Shown: positions 10,701 through 22,739 of the stretch, in pieces
Layout: the number at the start of each line of letters is the position of its first letter
Numbering within the stretch: position 1 is the stretch's first letter
DNA from: Eumeta japonica
Lineage: Eukaryota > Arthropoda > Insecta > Lepidoptera > Psychidae
Direction of reading: 5' to 3'
Assembly (NCBI GenBank): GCA_005406025.1
Contig: BGZK01000087.1
Span: 248,001 to 312,000 of the forward strand
DNA length: 64,000 nucleotides
Made by a program: the position numbers and the translations under genes
The notes under the pieces: generated by a model
Seen by the model: the letters and a program-made list of their open reading frames with translations, nothing else
Told to the model about the DNA's origin: nothing
The model's database searches: none

Positions 10701-12834
10701 GTTGCAGTGGACTTATTTCAAAAAGAAGCAGAGGTCTTTTTTAGGTAGATCATGACGATCGGTAACGCATTTCGGCGACTGATTAAGTTTGCTCTCGTTT
10801 CCTTCTGTTCTCTTCTCCATGACATTTATCCACTCGCTTTGGTGAGTCATCAAATCGGAGATTGCGTTTTAAAGACTGCGTACTCGCATTTGGTGCCCGG
10901 ATGACTTCTAGAGCACCTTATTACTCGTGCAACAACGTAATAAAATCTATGATAATTACATTTCTATGTTGATCCAAACGCAAAATTATATCGATCAATG
11001 ATTTATTCAGATATTAACCATAAGTTTAGACAATAGTTGAACAAATTAATAAAAACACGTTTCGAACCAAAAAACAGGGTGAATTTGCGTATTTACGGGG
11101 CGTAACATTAGAGGCGCTTGTGAGTAAAATTTTTGTACGTTAAATTTTAAAACAGAACTTAATTAAAAATAAATAAAATATGGATATATGTACCTACCAA
11201 AAAAGTTACTTTATAATCTAATTAATTGTGTAGATAAGATTTAAAATCATTCATCTCCTGTAAGGCCACAACGTCCATAGAACTCGGGTGACGAAAACCA
11301 CATTTCTGGTGGGTCGAATACGCCGCAAATATTTTATGAATCCCTTAAAAGTATCATCAGACGTACCCTAACTTCCTAGTGACAACGTCGTCGTCAAAAT
11401 AATTAGTGAGTTTATTTAGTAAGAACTTCATTATTTTAAATTTTGGTTCGGTATGATAGATAGTTTCCAAGCTATCTTTTCTATATTAAAAAAGATTATT
11501 TTATAAGAATCCAACTTTGCATGCAACTTTTTGATGCGCTGGGAATATTTTAATGTATAAATACTAAATTATTCCTTTAGGATTTCAAATTAATATAAAA
11601 AGAGTTAATTGCCCTAATTTCTGCAGAATAATTTCCATATTTTATGCCACGGAACTTACGTAAACACCATGCAAATTGTTGGCTTATTTCTTTCTCAACA
11701 AATTTAATTTGATATCTTTTTTTATCAGAATGTTAAATTTTATATTAATAAGTTCAAAGTTACTACCATATTTATATTTTAACCATATTATATTTTAGCC
11801 TGTAAAAACTAAAGACGGGGAGATCAAAAATAAACCGTTAGGATAAATATTGCAAATTTGGGAAAATATTTGAAAGAATAAGGAAAAATAGTCCAGACAT
11901 GATAGTTCGTCAAGAAAAAATGCAAGGAAAAGAAATATAATTAATATTAAATAATTTAGGGAAAGAAAAACAACTTTTCATAATTAAAATTTAAATAAAG
12001 ATTCGGCTTCCTTTTATTGTAAAGCAGACAGATAAAATACAGAAGATCTCATTATTTAAATTGTGAATGACTTTTGCTGCCCGGTCGGGTGGCGTACATT
12101 AGGATATTGCTGTATGTGTGTTTAATAAGCCAAATAGCAAGCAGGTAACTGCGTACATCAGATACACCAATATCGCAATATACACTTGATTACGCAAATA
12201 CCCTTACACAAAATTATGCCATCTGTTTGTAATGTGCTAACTACAATAATAGGTTTTACTTTATAGTTTTTACTATTTGCATTTTAATATTTCTGAAGCT
12301 ATTGTCACCTGGAATAGTCTTACCAAACTAAGAATCGCTCATAGGTCATGAGCGATTGAAAAGCAGATTTCCTTAGGAGAAAACATTCTTAGTATTTTTT
12401 TTTTAATTTCCATGGACACAAAATTTATACTGTTTCCAGGTGCACTAATAATTAGGTGCAATAAGTACGCGAGAAACATTAAACTTAACGGCATTTAATT
12501 AATGTTTATCTTTCTTATCACCCTATAATTTTAGTATATACCTATAAATAAAATAAAAATACAAATGAAAACTACACAAAGAACGATTTCTCGAAGAACC
12601 ATCTACGCACCGCTGTAATAACGATGATATGTTCATTTATATTAAAAAGTCACCGGCTGTCATGATCGGTTTTGCCAGTCGGCTCACTCTCAGCGTCAAG
12701 GAACTATCTTAAGCCGCTAATCACAAACGCTTAAATATTGATTAGAATTTCGCTTTCTGTAGTTCACCGCAAAAATACAAACATAACTCTGAAACGTGTG
12801 AGCGAATGCGGCGATCGATCCGTGACAACATAAA

Positions 12835-13020
12835 AACAGACTTCATTCACAACTCACGCCGCGAGCGCCCGCCGCGGCAGTCCGGACGCCGCGCGCCCTA
12901 TAACGTATTCTTATAAATTTTTCCTCCGCTCACAAAGCTAGACAGGAGCGCAGACAACTCTGGTGACTTTTCTTGTACCGCGAGCCGGCGCATGACGCGC
13001 CGCGCCCCGGCCCTAGTTCA
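12835..13020. promoter_or_regulatory. GC-rich island, candidate promoter
   Basis: In a strongly AT-rich setting this block has runs such as GCCGCGAGCGCCCGCCGCGG and GCGCCGCGCCCCGGCCC, many CpGs, two TATAA-like words (about 12899 and 12912) and a CACGTG E-box close by (about 13048). It could drive a transcript on either strand. No start-codon exon is obvious. Confidence 0.35.
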
Positions 13021-16000
13021 AGGATTGACATTCTTATTATCTCCCTGCACGTGACCTTAGTCTCTAAATCTCTAAGCTCCTAGAGAGTTCTATAAAATCT
13101 CAAACCGCAACTTTTTATTGCACACCCCTAAGTCCTCGATGCAGAGTGGCCGAGGACTCGCCACGAGCGGCGACTGTCCGTGTCCATATTATTCAATATC
13201 AGTATTCCCGTCATAGCAAAAAGCGAAATGTATCAATTTTATTTTTTTATCAATTTCTTTTTTCAATACATAAAATAACTTTATAAGTAGTTTCATCCTC
13301 TTTGTAACAATAACATAATAGGAAATGATAATTTTCTCTTCTAATTTAAGTTTTAGTTTCAAATAAATTAATGGGCAGACATAACGCAAAAGCTTAATTA
13401 AATGCCTTATCTATAAAATCATTTTTTATGTGGTATTAGAAAAAAAAATCCCTGGAAAAAAAAAAGTTATGTATATATGTATATAAATATGTTATTTTCA
13501 ATAATTAAACTCAGATGATTTTATTTTAATCCTAAAATATACATTTAGTTGTGAATCATATTTCATATTTTATTTGTTTCTGCGACTACAATTTCCTAAT
13601 TAATGTCTTTAATAGTGACATATAGTACTATCAGTCTAATTTATGTTATAGGTATAATGCCATTTGTTGTTAAGAACATTACATAAGGTTACTGGTACCT
13701 CGACACTACATCAAATAGCATGGTAAAAACAGTTACCTCAAAATCTTAAGAGATGGCTACGTAAACCACTACTTAAAAAATGTATAAAAATTTTATTCAT
13801 GGAAGATTCCTATATATCAGTGGATACACATGAAAATCAAAATGTCATTAATTATAAAAAAAAACTTTAAAAATATATTTATATATACCAAATTGATAAA
13901 AAATTTGTTTCTGATTGCCTGTATATTGTTGTGTATTTATATGAAATGCATTTGCTCTGATCTTGCCGTCCGAGAAATATAACAATAGAAATTTTTGTTT
14001 TTTTTGTATTGTGATATTAGAGGAAAATTGTAATTAATATTATGATTTGTATTGTTGGTTACAAATATGAGTTAATAAATTCGAATTATGTGTGTTCTTG
14101 ACTATCTTTAATAGTTGCTATCGTTTTGTGAATTATTTTAATTGATGGCTTGAAATATGTTAGGTACTGTTTTTATGCATTAATTTAGCAGGTTTTCATT
14201 GATTTTTCTCATATATGTATACAAAATATACAAAAATTATACAAATAGTATGATGCATAAAATTAGTTGGAGCCGTCGAAATATGAAAGCATAGAATTAT
14301 AACGTCGAAAAATTTACGTTCATTCCTGACACACAACTCACACAAATGTAAATGAGGATATAGGACATATTTATAAACCATATAAATCTCTTACAAAGGA
14401 CCTTAATATTATCCTTTTTAGATGTAATTTCGAAAGACACTGTTATTTATTAATCGAAGAGAAAGAAATAAAAAGAACGAAGACCCTCGTTGACGACAAA
14501 AAGAGAAAGAATAAGGACACATAGATTTTACCTACCTAGCATTAGGGTTTTATTTTGTCATCCATGATATCTAAAGTCGGAAAATATTATTTTAAGACCA
14601 TCTTAAAAAAAATTATGTATGGAATAATATATTAATATTTGTTTATTCAAATATAATGTTCGTATGAAATTTTAATACTTTCGATGTATAATATTATTAG
14701 ACTCATAAAACCAATTTGTCACTTACTATTTTTTGTATTATTAATTTACTATTTATAATAATATAATATTTGTAAACATAACACAATTTTATTTGTAATG
14801 TAGCTGTTACCCACAGCTCCACCAGCATTAATGTTTTCCGTGTTGTCTCGTGTTTATTTTGATTACCGTATAGGTGTGGAGTTCTGTTTCGTTATTATAA
14901 ACACTTATATTTTTGGACATGATTTCTTACAATAAAAGTAATGTGTATCCGTTTTCAGAAAACAAACGTCTCCCTGGCTAATTTCATTATAATTGTGTAA
15001 GTGGTTTAGTAATAAAAAGATAAGTATAACACATGCGCACTCCTCACTACTCTAAGTATTGACCCGAGTCTCCGCACGCTTGAACAAAATCATTCCCTTC
15101 TCTAGTCCCTACGTAACTAGGCGTAGTGAATTGTAACTTAGTTTGGTTCCTGAGCTGTGACTAAATATTCCAAAACAGTAATCAAATAGAGTTTAATAGT
15201 TTTGAGTTCAGTATCGTCCATATGGCTTATAAAAATATTGTTTTGGAAAATATCTTATGAACCGAATTGTACATTACAATTTTATTATGTGTATAGTTGC
15301 ATGTGTATAAAATAACTCTCTTATATAGGTAGCATGTGATCCATACGGCACAAAATAAGTATACCCGGAAGGTCCACTCCTGCATTTACTCCACTTTAAT
15401 TACCTACTCTCAGCCGAGCACTTAGGGCTGGAGGTTCCGACTTTTGTAGAATTATATTTTAACGTAAGTCTTTTTCTATTAAAACATGATTTTGCGTTCT
15501 GGAAGATAGATAACTTTATTTATAAAAAAATAATTGTTCTAACATAATTCCAGAAAGATAAAAATACTTTGACAAAGAATAAAATCAACATATATATATA
15601 TATTAAAAAAGCATTTTCAACACTACGTTTTCGTGATAGGAAAGCGCTTTTGACGATTGCGGTAACTATTATATTTAATTTTATATTATTATTGTTTTAT
15701 TAGGGTATAATAGATTCTCATTAAAGTTTCCTACAATAGATCACTGAAGTACAGATACAAGGCATAGAAAAGGACAGGTTTTATATAATTTAAGAAATCT
15801 TTAAAAATTTGACAATGTACATAGTTTAATGAAATGCAGAATTAACTCTATTATTTCAACAAATCGTACAAAGCTTGGAAAGTATTATCACTTAAATTAA
15901 ATTTAAATTTATCTATTTACTAAATGCGTAGGTCAAGTTGGGGAAAATACTAATACGATTCATAGAATATAGCACTTTCGACTCTGAAAAAAGTATTTAC

Positions 16001-16397
16001 TGATATATTACTGCTTTCGAAATATTGTATACTAATGAGAGAAGTTTTATAAAAAGATATCGAACTTGACTACTATTTTTCAAAATTAAATATATCTTAC
16101 ATCCGAAGAAAATTTCTTTATTTATTATAGTAATATAGATAATATAACGTAGACTATATTATTATTACATTGCCTTTTTTCACAAATAAAGTCATACATT
16201 CAATTTGGGTGCAACGGTAGTATTTGAAGGAACAGACATTAAATATCTTTATAATAAAATGTTTTGCCCAAGTGTTTTATTTAGTATTATCTTTCTACGA
16301 TATATCAACAGGTAACGAAAAAAAACCGAGTGGTGTCGTGGGACACCAGGTAGGAACGAAGTTCCTTCGGCTAATGTAGAATCGACACAATTTTCAA

Positions 16398-16841
16398 AAT
16401 AAACTTTTTAAATATTTTCATTAGTTTACTAGATATTTTTGCTTTATATTGTACCTTTCTTGCTTATTCTCATTTTTTTTTAGCTTTTTGACGTTCCCTA
16501 TTCTCCTTTTGATACTCTGCTTTGGTTTTTGGTGGTTTTGCAGTACTAAAAATGATTAATAAAATAGAATTATCAAAATATATATATATATATATATATA
16601 TATTTAAATGTTTGGAATTGAAGGGAGAATTTTTTTTAATTATTTAAAAGAATAATCAATAAACTTTTTAAATATTTTCATTACTTTAGAGGATATCTTT
16701 GCTTTATATCGTACCTTTTCTTGCTTCTTTTCATTTTTTTTAGCTTTTTGGCGTTCCCTATACTCCTTTTGATACTCTGCTTTGGTTTTTCGTGGTTTTG
16801 CAGTACTAAAAATTATTAAATATAAATAGAATTATTAATAC
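16398..16841. repeat. Tandem duplication, unit about 260 bp
   Basis: 16398-16580 and 16658-16841 align at an offset of 260 bp with only scattered differences; both carry aactttttaaatattttcat, the basic exon and flanking intron ends. A (TA)n tract at 16577-16602 separates them. The similarity is higher than in the neighbouring decayed elements, so the duplication is fairly recent. Confidence 0.85.
16455..16545 (-). pseudogene. Tandem duplicate of the basic exon, broken by a frameshift
   Basis: This 91-nt segment has the same acceptor and donor context as 16805-16715 and translates as KPPKTKAEYQKENRERQKAK. A run of nine A instead of eight then shifts the frame into TGA. Because each copy is 91 nt, including both would also shift the frame, so the copies could only work as alternatives. 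This copy looks dead for the conserved frame. Confidence 0.55.
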
Positions 16842-16890
16842 TAATAACATGTATATATATTTAGGACAGAATTAACTTTTAAAAAGTAAT

Positions 16891-16933
<43 letters not shown>

Positions 16934-17221
16934 CATACACACAGACACGCATAAACACAGACACGCACACACACATATATAATCTCTATAAAGTTTCGTT
17001 GTTTTTTTCTCAACTTTTCCGTATGACCCTCAAAACAGCAAGAAAGATAACCTAGAAAACCTTACAAAGATTTTAGTATGTACACACAATATTAACCAAT
17101 GTAAAATATTTTATATTTATAAATAAACTAATACTTACGTATTTAATTCTTTTGCATTGAATAATTTCCCACTATTATCACTGTCAATTGCATTCAAGTC
17201 ACTTGTTAGTTCACTTGCCAT
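16640..17221 (-). CDS. Small spliced gene for a highly basic 82-aa protein, function unknown
   Basis: Exon 1 is 17221-17139: ATG, then MASELTSDLN..., 27 codons plus AC, ending at a GTAAGT donor. Exon 2 begins at 16805 after a TTTTTAG acceptor. Its first base completes the split codon and the frame continues through KAEYQKEYRERQKAKKNEKK to TAA at 16642-16640 (249 nt in all). A GT at 16714 offers an alternative donor after QEK. Residues 29-58 form a charged Lys/Glu/Arg/Gln helix with YxxxYRERxKAKK character; the N-terminus is acidic. I know of no function; a nucleic-acid-binding or coiled-coil role is only a guess. A promoter-like block lies just upstream, and a decayed copy of exon 2 lies downstream. 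Confidence 0.5.
16894..16977 (+). repeat. (CA)n microsatellite with a short minisatellite
   Basis: About 16 CA units are followed by three related copies of a word like AGACACGCATAAACAC. The tract lies in the intron of the small basic gene. Confidence 0.95.
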
Positions 17222-17269
17222 TGTTACTATATTTATTATTGTTTTGACGATTTGAAATTATATGAAAAC

Positions 17270-17520
17270 AAGTCGCGCGGCATCATGCCAGTCGTGCCCG
17301 GTGTGATCCACCAATCAGCGCTCGCCGTTCGCCGAGCTCGCGTCACCTTGCGCCAATAAACGCACAGTAAAATAACGACATATCTAAAAATATACGACTG
17401 TCGCGCCTGCGCACGTCTCATTTAACGGTTTTATTCCACGGAGTTTTTCTTACGGTTTTACTATCACATTTTTTTCAGGTCGGTCGCGCAGCAAAATCCC
17501 TATCTCCTCCAAGCCCGCTG
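17270..17520 (-). promoter_or_regulatory. GC-rich promoter-like block upstream of the small basic gene
   Basis: On the minus strand the block contains TGCGCAGGCGC (NRF-1-like, about 17410-17400) and two ATTGG (inverted CCAAT) words in GTTTATTGGCGC and CTGATTGGTGG. CpG content is high compared with the surrounding DNA. It ends about 50 bp before the exon-1 ATG at 17221. The layout resembles a TATA-less housekeeping promoter. The 61-aa ORF across it (17421-17236) is more likely leader sequence. Confidence 0.5.
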
Positions 17521-17747
17521 TAAGGAACTTCGTTCCAAAAAGTGAATTCGCTAATTATAACGGCCAGTCATTTTATAGCTGATTTAAAAAAAAAGTTGTA
17601 TCTCTACTATCTCTTACGCATGCCAGTCACAAACGACATGGTTAAAATGGTTTAGGAATCCTTTTCTCGACCGGAGACGCACGTGAGTCATCATTTGGCG
17701 TGCTTTGTATGGAGCGGACCTTCTGCACCTATTTATCTTGTGCATAA

Positions 17748-17800
17748 GACATCCATGCTGAGTCCCGCGAACGTGGATTCCGTTTATGATTTTAATGATA
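17748..17800 (+). repeat. Dispersed short repeat (with 18667-18720)
   Basis: CATCCATGCTGAGTCCCGCG followed by AACGTGGATTCCGTTTATGA is nearly repeated at 18667-18720 (GTGCCGAGTCCTGCGAACGT then GGGTTCAGTTTATGATTTA). The orientation is the same, with about 0.9 kb between. The element class is unknown. Confidence 0.55.
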
Positions 17801-18666
17801 TAATTTGATTTTAATCTTAACATTGGGTATGTCTAGATTAGCGTGAATTTATAAGTTAATACGTATCGTTTTTATGTGACACGTTGCGTGCGAGAGCTGA
17901 TGAACCTCTAAGTGGCAGGTGTCGCGATCAGTCTCTGAAATCATGGTATAAATAATGGAAAACGATGAAAAGCTTACCGTGACCCAATTTAAATTATGAA
18001 GGGTTATGTTCGAAAAATGAAGTACACAAGAAAAGATCCCGTTTGTGAAGAGAAGCAACTGTGATCATAGAGTTCACTCTCTGACATGAATTGTATCAGG
18101 AGTCACTGTTGATGATATGATCAGAATTGTTTCCTCACATAACTTATAGTTTCTGATGCTGAGAACACTCGAGGGTAGGGTGGTGCCGCTACGCTGCTGG
18201 CCGAGCCGCTACGGCCCTGCGGCGGCCGACATCTTCAGGCAACCTCTCGAGCCTTCGAGAAATCCACTGACTCAAAAACAATGACGTTTTATTATAAAAT
18301 TTCTTAAGTTGATTATCTATATGTAATACCATGTTTAATCTTTCGAGTGGTCATCTATCTTTTAAATTGGTTTTGACAGATGAGTACACTGCAACGCAGC
18401 GTGGCTACGTGTGTTTATATGTAAATAATAAATATATGATCACCCGCAACCGATTGGAATCGTAAATCGAAAGCCATATCAAATGATTTGATGTGACAAT
18501 GACACACTACTCGCGATATAGGACGTTCCACGTCCAGGTAGGGCGTAGGACCTTATACTGTCAATTGCTTCGACGTCCATGTAAAAAGAAATACTTCCGT
18601 TACATTTTTTGTTCGTACAGCAGGAATGATGTAATAACTTCTGAGCTATGTAGGTAGCATGTGAGG

Positions 18667-18720
18667 CATCCGTTTTCCGTGCCGAGTCCTGCGAACGTGG
18701 GTTCAGTTTATGATTTATAT
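18667..18720 (+). repeat. Second copy of the 17.75-kb dispersed repeat
   Basis: It shares the core GAGTCC(C/T)GCGAACGTGG and TTTATGATTT with 17748-17800. The 93-aa ORF on the opposite strand spans the repeat and is not counted as a gene. Confidence 0.55.
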
Positions 18721-18779
18721 TTGAATGAAGTAGAATATTAGTCGGGGCAGAAAGAAACAAAAAGGCTTAGTAGAAAAAA

Positions 18780-21700
18780 GAAAGTATTTCGGGCTCTGGC
18801 CTGGGCAGGTGGACCTCGATAGTCATAAAAACGAGAGAATTAAATATAATTAAGGTCATAGTGAACGAACGTAAAATACTTGAGCAAATAAATGAGACTA
18901 ATCGAACTAACCGAACAATAACAATAATCAAACTAGTAAACAAAACTAATCGAACTCAAGAAAATTGAGTTCATGAAGATTTGGAAATACAAGATGAAAT
19001 CTGATAAAACTGTGTGTACCAATATAAAAATAGTCACTAAGTCTGATGGTAATGTTTTTATCGCTCATGTGGTTATTGCAAATTATTTTACTTCGGAGAG
19101 TGCCAATCCTTATTTGTCAATACCCTGTCTATCTAATTTTTATGTTCATGCTTGAAGAGAGATTTATTTACGACGGATAGTACTATATGTAAATACTTAA
19201 CATGTTACAATTACTGGTATATGATAATGTTCTTACAGAATAGCTCTTGAAATAAATTCATAACAGCTCTCAACAATTAATTAACTTGAATTATCGAAGT
19301 AGAAATAATAAAAACATTTGCATCAAAATTGCAATTAACGAAAATAATTTAAATTCCAAAATATAAGTTCTTATCAAGTTGCTTGTTTTCATTTTGCATT
19401 TAATGAAGATAAAAATCTCAATTAAATTGTAAATTTCAAGGCATATTTAAATTTTTACAATATTTTCAAAATTAACGTCCTACCCCCTTCGCTTCGGTGT
19501 GGCCTGATTGCAAACACATAGTCATAATCAGTTTTTGGATCGATTCTGATCACAATTCCAATTAAAATTACAATCCAGTTTCTCCACCTATGCCTACTAG
19601 AATATTAAAGATCACTAAAAATTAAAAGTACTGATATCATTAGGTATAATATATAAAACAACTAACAATACTTACAATATAGTAGAAGCAAAAACCATTT
19701 TAGACAGTCTCTTATTAGTTCACCTAACAAGTAGATCTTGCACTAGTGTAACCCTTGTGATCAGGTGTGTAGAATGTGTTATGATGCCTGTGTGCAATTG
19801 GATATTTCACAGATATTTCAATGGTATAAGTGATCATCTCAAAATTCATGAGAACGACTTTCTATAGTTATTTGCCACATTCAAAATATTTAACTATGTT
19901 ACTTTTCATATTTTGAAAATAAGTCATTTTAAAAACATAATAATATATTAATATTTTACATAAAATTATAAATATAGTCTTGTCGCTGCCCTTCTTTCAA
20001 TCAAGGTCCTGAGTGCCGAAAACCGACGAGGGGTCGGTTACAATACACGTAGATATAAGGTCGATAGTAGTAAAGTACAATAGTACATTTCTCTCCTTGT
20101 AAACATACATCGTAGGAATCAAGATTTAAGGACCGCATCTTTATGCAAATATTTATTACTATTTTGCACGCAAAGTATTGAAAGTGTACGGAACAAACAC
20201 GACTGTACTTAATAGGGATCCAATAGGGTCTTTTACATCTGAGACATTGACTTTTTCCTGAATCTTTGAGAAAATTACAAAATCATAACTTATTAAATTA
20301 ATAAAATTTTGTAACCAAGGTTTGTATTATTATTTCTATAAGAAATACAAAAAGTTAAAAATAAAATACAATAGTATCAATAATTTAAATAATATTTACA
20401 TCACATAGAACAGCATAAATAATTTAATTCCAATATGTTATTGAATTATAGATTTTTATTGCACATCACTAATATTGGTAACATCCAACATCTATCAAGA
20501 GAAGCTATTGTGTTATTTACTAATATAAGCTTAATTTATGAAATTAAGTATAATTTTATTTTAAAAGTAACTCACCAAAAAAATAATTTCTTTTTATTAT
20601 AGTTTGTAGACAAAGTAATGGCACAATCACTATTTTATAAGGGAATATCGCAGCGGTGACAATTCACGACTGACATGTCTTTGCATTTTTGTGCGTGAAA
20701 GTTAAAGTTTGGGGTTCGATAGGCCCGAACTAGGCTTTACGCCACCTTCATTTGGTTAACGGCCACGGCGGCGCTGTCGCCTCAACTTGAATTCAGTGAA
20801 TTATCTTGTAAAACAGCAATTTATTCATATTTTTTTCATAAGACTATATTTATGATATCAAAACAAAAATCTCAAGGCATTATTTCAGATAGCAATATTG
20901 TGTTATGTCATTGTATGGCATTCATTTATTCAGTAGTGCGATTTTATCTTATTCAATTTTTATTTTTCTTCTGTCTCGGGAGTGATTTGATTTTAAATAC
21001 GACCCATTAAATCTTTATTCGCTAAAAAATTATAAACCATTCGGTTGAGTTTGAACGTGACTACTGTTTCAAATACGATTTCTGTGCTATTTTAATTGAA
21101 AACGTGACCGAAATATTTTACAAAAAATCTGTTATGCTGTAGGCGCGAGCGGCTGGGACGAAATAATGAACAAAATCCCTGCATAACAAAGGTCGGCACA
21201 TTTAGTAGGGCTAATACTGCGGCTCGTTACTAACTTCACAATTGCATTAGGTAGACAGGCTGGTCGTGCACTGGGACTGTATTTTGTTAATTTCAAGTTC
21301 ATGCCGAACACAGAATCCCAAATTAGTGTATCGCAGTTTCCTCGAAACTTAAAAATTATGCCGGCCTGCCTCCGAACTCTTCGTATGTATATTGTCGAAA
21401 TAAATACCATAGGAAAGGGAATAATTAGGAAGTGGAAAACTTATCCCTTATCGCGTCCTGGATCACATACGCGACACCACACAATCTTGTGCTTTATATT
21501 ATTTTTGCCGCACAAGCGTTTTACACGTCGCATACGTCGAAAGTTACTTATATATCTTGTCGGTAGTTGTAGAAAAGCGACACCTATCGCCCCTCCAACA
21601 AGAATTGGAAGTAGCGCCAAGGAAATATGTGTACTATATGATAGATATTAATATATATACAAATGTTTATGTGTATTAAACCATATATAAGCAATATTAA

Positions 21701-22080
21701 ACATATGTGTCCGCTCATAACTGGTGCATGTGCAGCTGGTCGTCAGCCAATGACAACGACGAAGAAGTCGGTGCCGCTTTCAACATTTCGTGGTGATTTA
21801 GCGCTTTCATTCACTGCTTTAAGTCTTTGTGAGTAACGATGATCCATACTCAACTAGAAAAAAGAATTCCGTATTATTATAGATTACCTTTTGCGATATA
21901 ATAATATGTACCACACCGATTATAATAAAATACTTACACATAATAAATTAAAGTGTGTATGTCAAGGAAACACTTTGAAAGCTGTACAACGCAGAATACT
22001 CTAATATATAAAATCAATGAAGCAAGTGGTCTGACCCAATATAAAAGTAAAATAAAAAATTAAACTCTGAGATTTTGAAA
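18780..22080. other. Intergenic stretch, no gene recognised
   Basis: The DNA is mostly AT-rich. GC-richer patches lie at 20690-20790 and 21130-21640. The second holds overlapping ORFs on both strands (minus 21410-21132, 92 aa; plus 21301-21651, 116 aa). Neither shows a motif, signal peptide or splice pattern that I can tie to a family. Confidence 0.35.
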
Positions 22081-22088
22081 TCATATCG

Positions 22089-22730
22089 AATACCATGTTG
22101 AACCCAGTTCAGTGCTCGTCGAGAATCCTCCATTCAACGTTATTGACAAATATGTCTTCTTGGGACGACCATCTGATTAGGTCGAACTACGATAAAGAGA
22201 TTACACGCAGAATTTATCTCGGCTGGGAAGCGGCCAGTAAATTGCGAATCATCTTCAAATCCCATGAACCTCAGTGCTTAAAGACGAAAGTCTTTGAACG
22301 GTGCGTATTACTAGCGATGACGTGCTGAAGTTAGACAGAATCTTTTACTGTTGGCCGTAAATAAGCTCAGGGTCGCTTAGCGCGGGACGGAAATATGTTA
22401 TTTCTTTGCGAGAAAAAATCCCAAACAACGAAATTCACAGCAAAATTCGGTAACTTAATATAGCTCATACATCAATAAGTCGAAGAGGTCATGGGTAGAC
22501 CACATCAATCGGTGATCCGATATCCACTGAGGAGGAGAGTATCTCGAGTGGCGACCACGAACTGGACGTCGCAACGAAAGAACGCCTCTCGCTAAGTGCT
22601 CTGACAACGCCACGACGAAATCGCGGGCCACCTTAGGCTGCAGGTGGCTCAAGAGCATACAAAATCTGGAAGGGAGACCCTCATCCGGCAGTGGCCGTCC
22701 AGTGACTTAAAGGGAAAGCCAACACGAACA
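22089..22730 (+). mobile_element. RTE-type LINE, 3' end of the reverse transcriptase ORF
   Basis: The ORF from 22095 to 22328 contains YDKEITRRIYLGWEAASKLR and PQCLKTKVFERCVL, characteristic of the C-terminal region of RTE-clade reverse transcriptases. After a stop, broken frames continue with NKLRVA, DHINR, LEWRPRTGRRNERTPLAK and LGCRWLKSIQNLEG up to about 22715, again RTE-like. The catalytic palm is missing upstream, so this is a 5'-truncated dead copy. The antisense ORF (22658-22455) is a shadow. Confidence 0.85.
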
Positions 22731-22739
22731 GCGAAACGA

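Larger units (their letters stand above)
10430..16190. other. Intergenic stretch upstream of PGRP, no gene recognised
   Basis: The DNA is AT-rich with only short ORFs of no recognisable family. The exception is the GC-rich block at 12840-13020, listed separately. Simple AT runs occur near 13450-13490 and 15590-15602. I could not assemble exons on either strand. Confidence 0.4.
16320..17540 (-). mobile_element. Possible mobile unit carrying a small spliced gene
   Basis: The small gene and its promoter lie between two copies of one palindromic word in opposite senses: AGGAACGAAGTTCCTT at 16352-16367 and AAGGAACTTCGTTCC at 17522-17536. The left end also has GGTGTCGTGGGACACC (16332-16347), and a diverged copy of the left end occurs at 6490-6540. 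This suggests a dispersed element with its own promoter. Exact termini, target duplication and class are unknown. Confidence 0.4.

Noticed and set aside
16894..16977. Regular short repeats that might suggest a CRISPR-like array
   Set aside because: This is a CA microsatellite grading into a 16-bp minisatellite without unique spacers, in a eukaryotic sequence.
17139..17221. EF-hand-like word DSDNSGKLFNAKEL in exon 1 of the small basic gene
   Set aside because: The glutamate required at loop position 12 is displaced by one, and there is no flanking helix pattern or second EF-hand.
17236..17421. 61-aa minus-strand ORF just upstream of the small basic gene
   Set aside because: It covers the GC-rich promoter-like block and ends before the better-supported ATG at 17221; composition is not protein-like.
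21132..21651. Overlapping 92-aa and 116-aa ORFs on opposite strands
   Set aside because: No signal peptide, domain, splice sites or poly(A) context; the rise in GC content explains the open frames.
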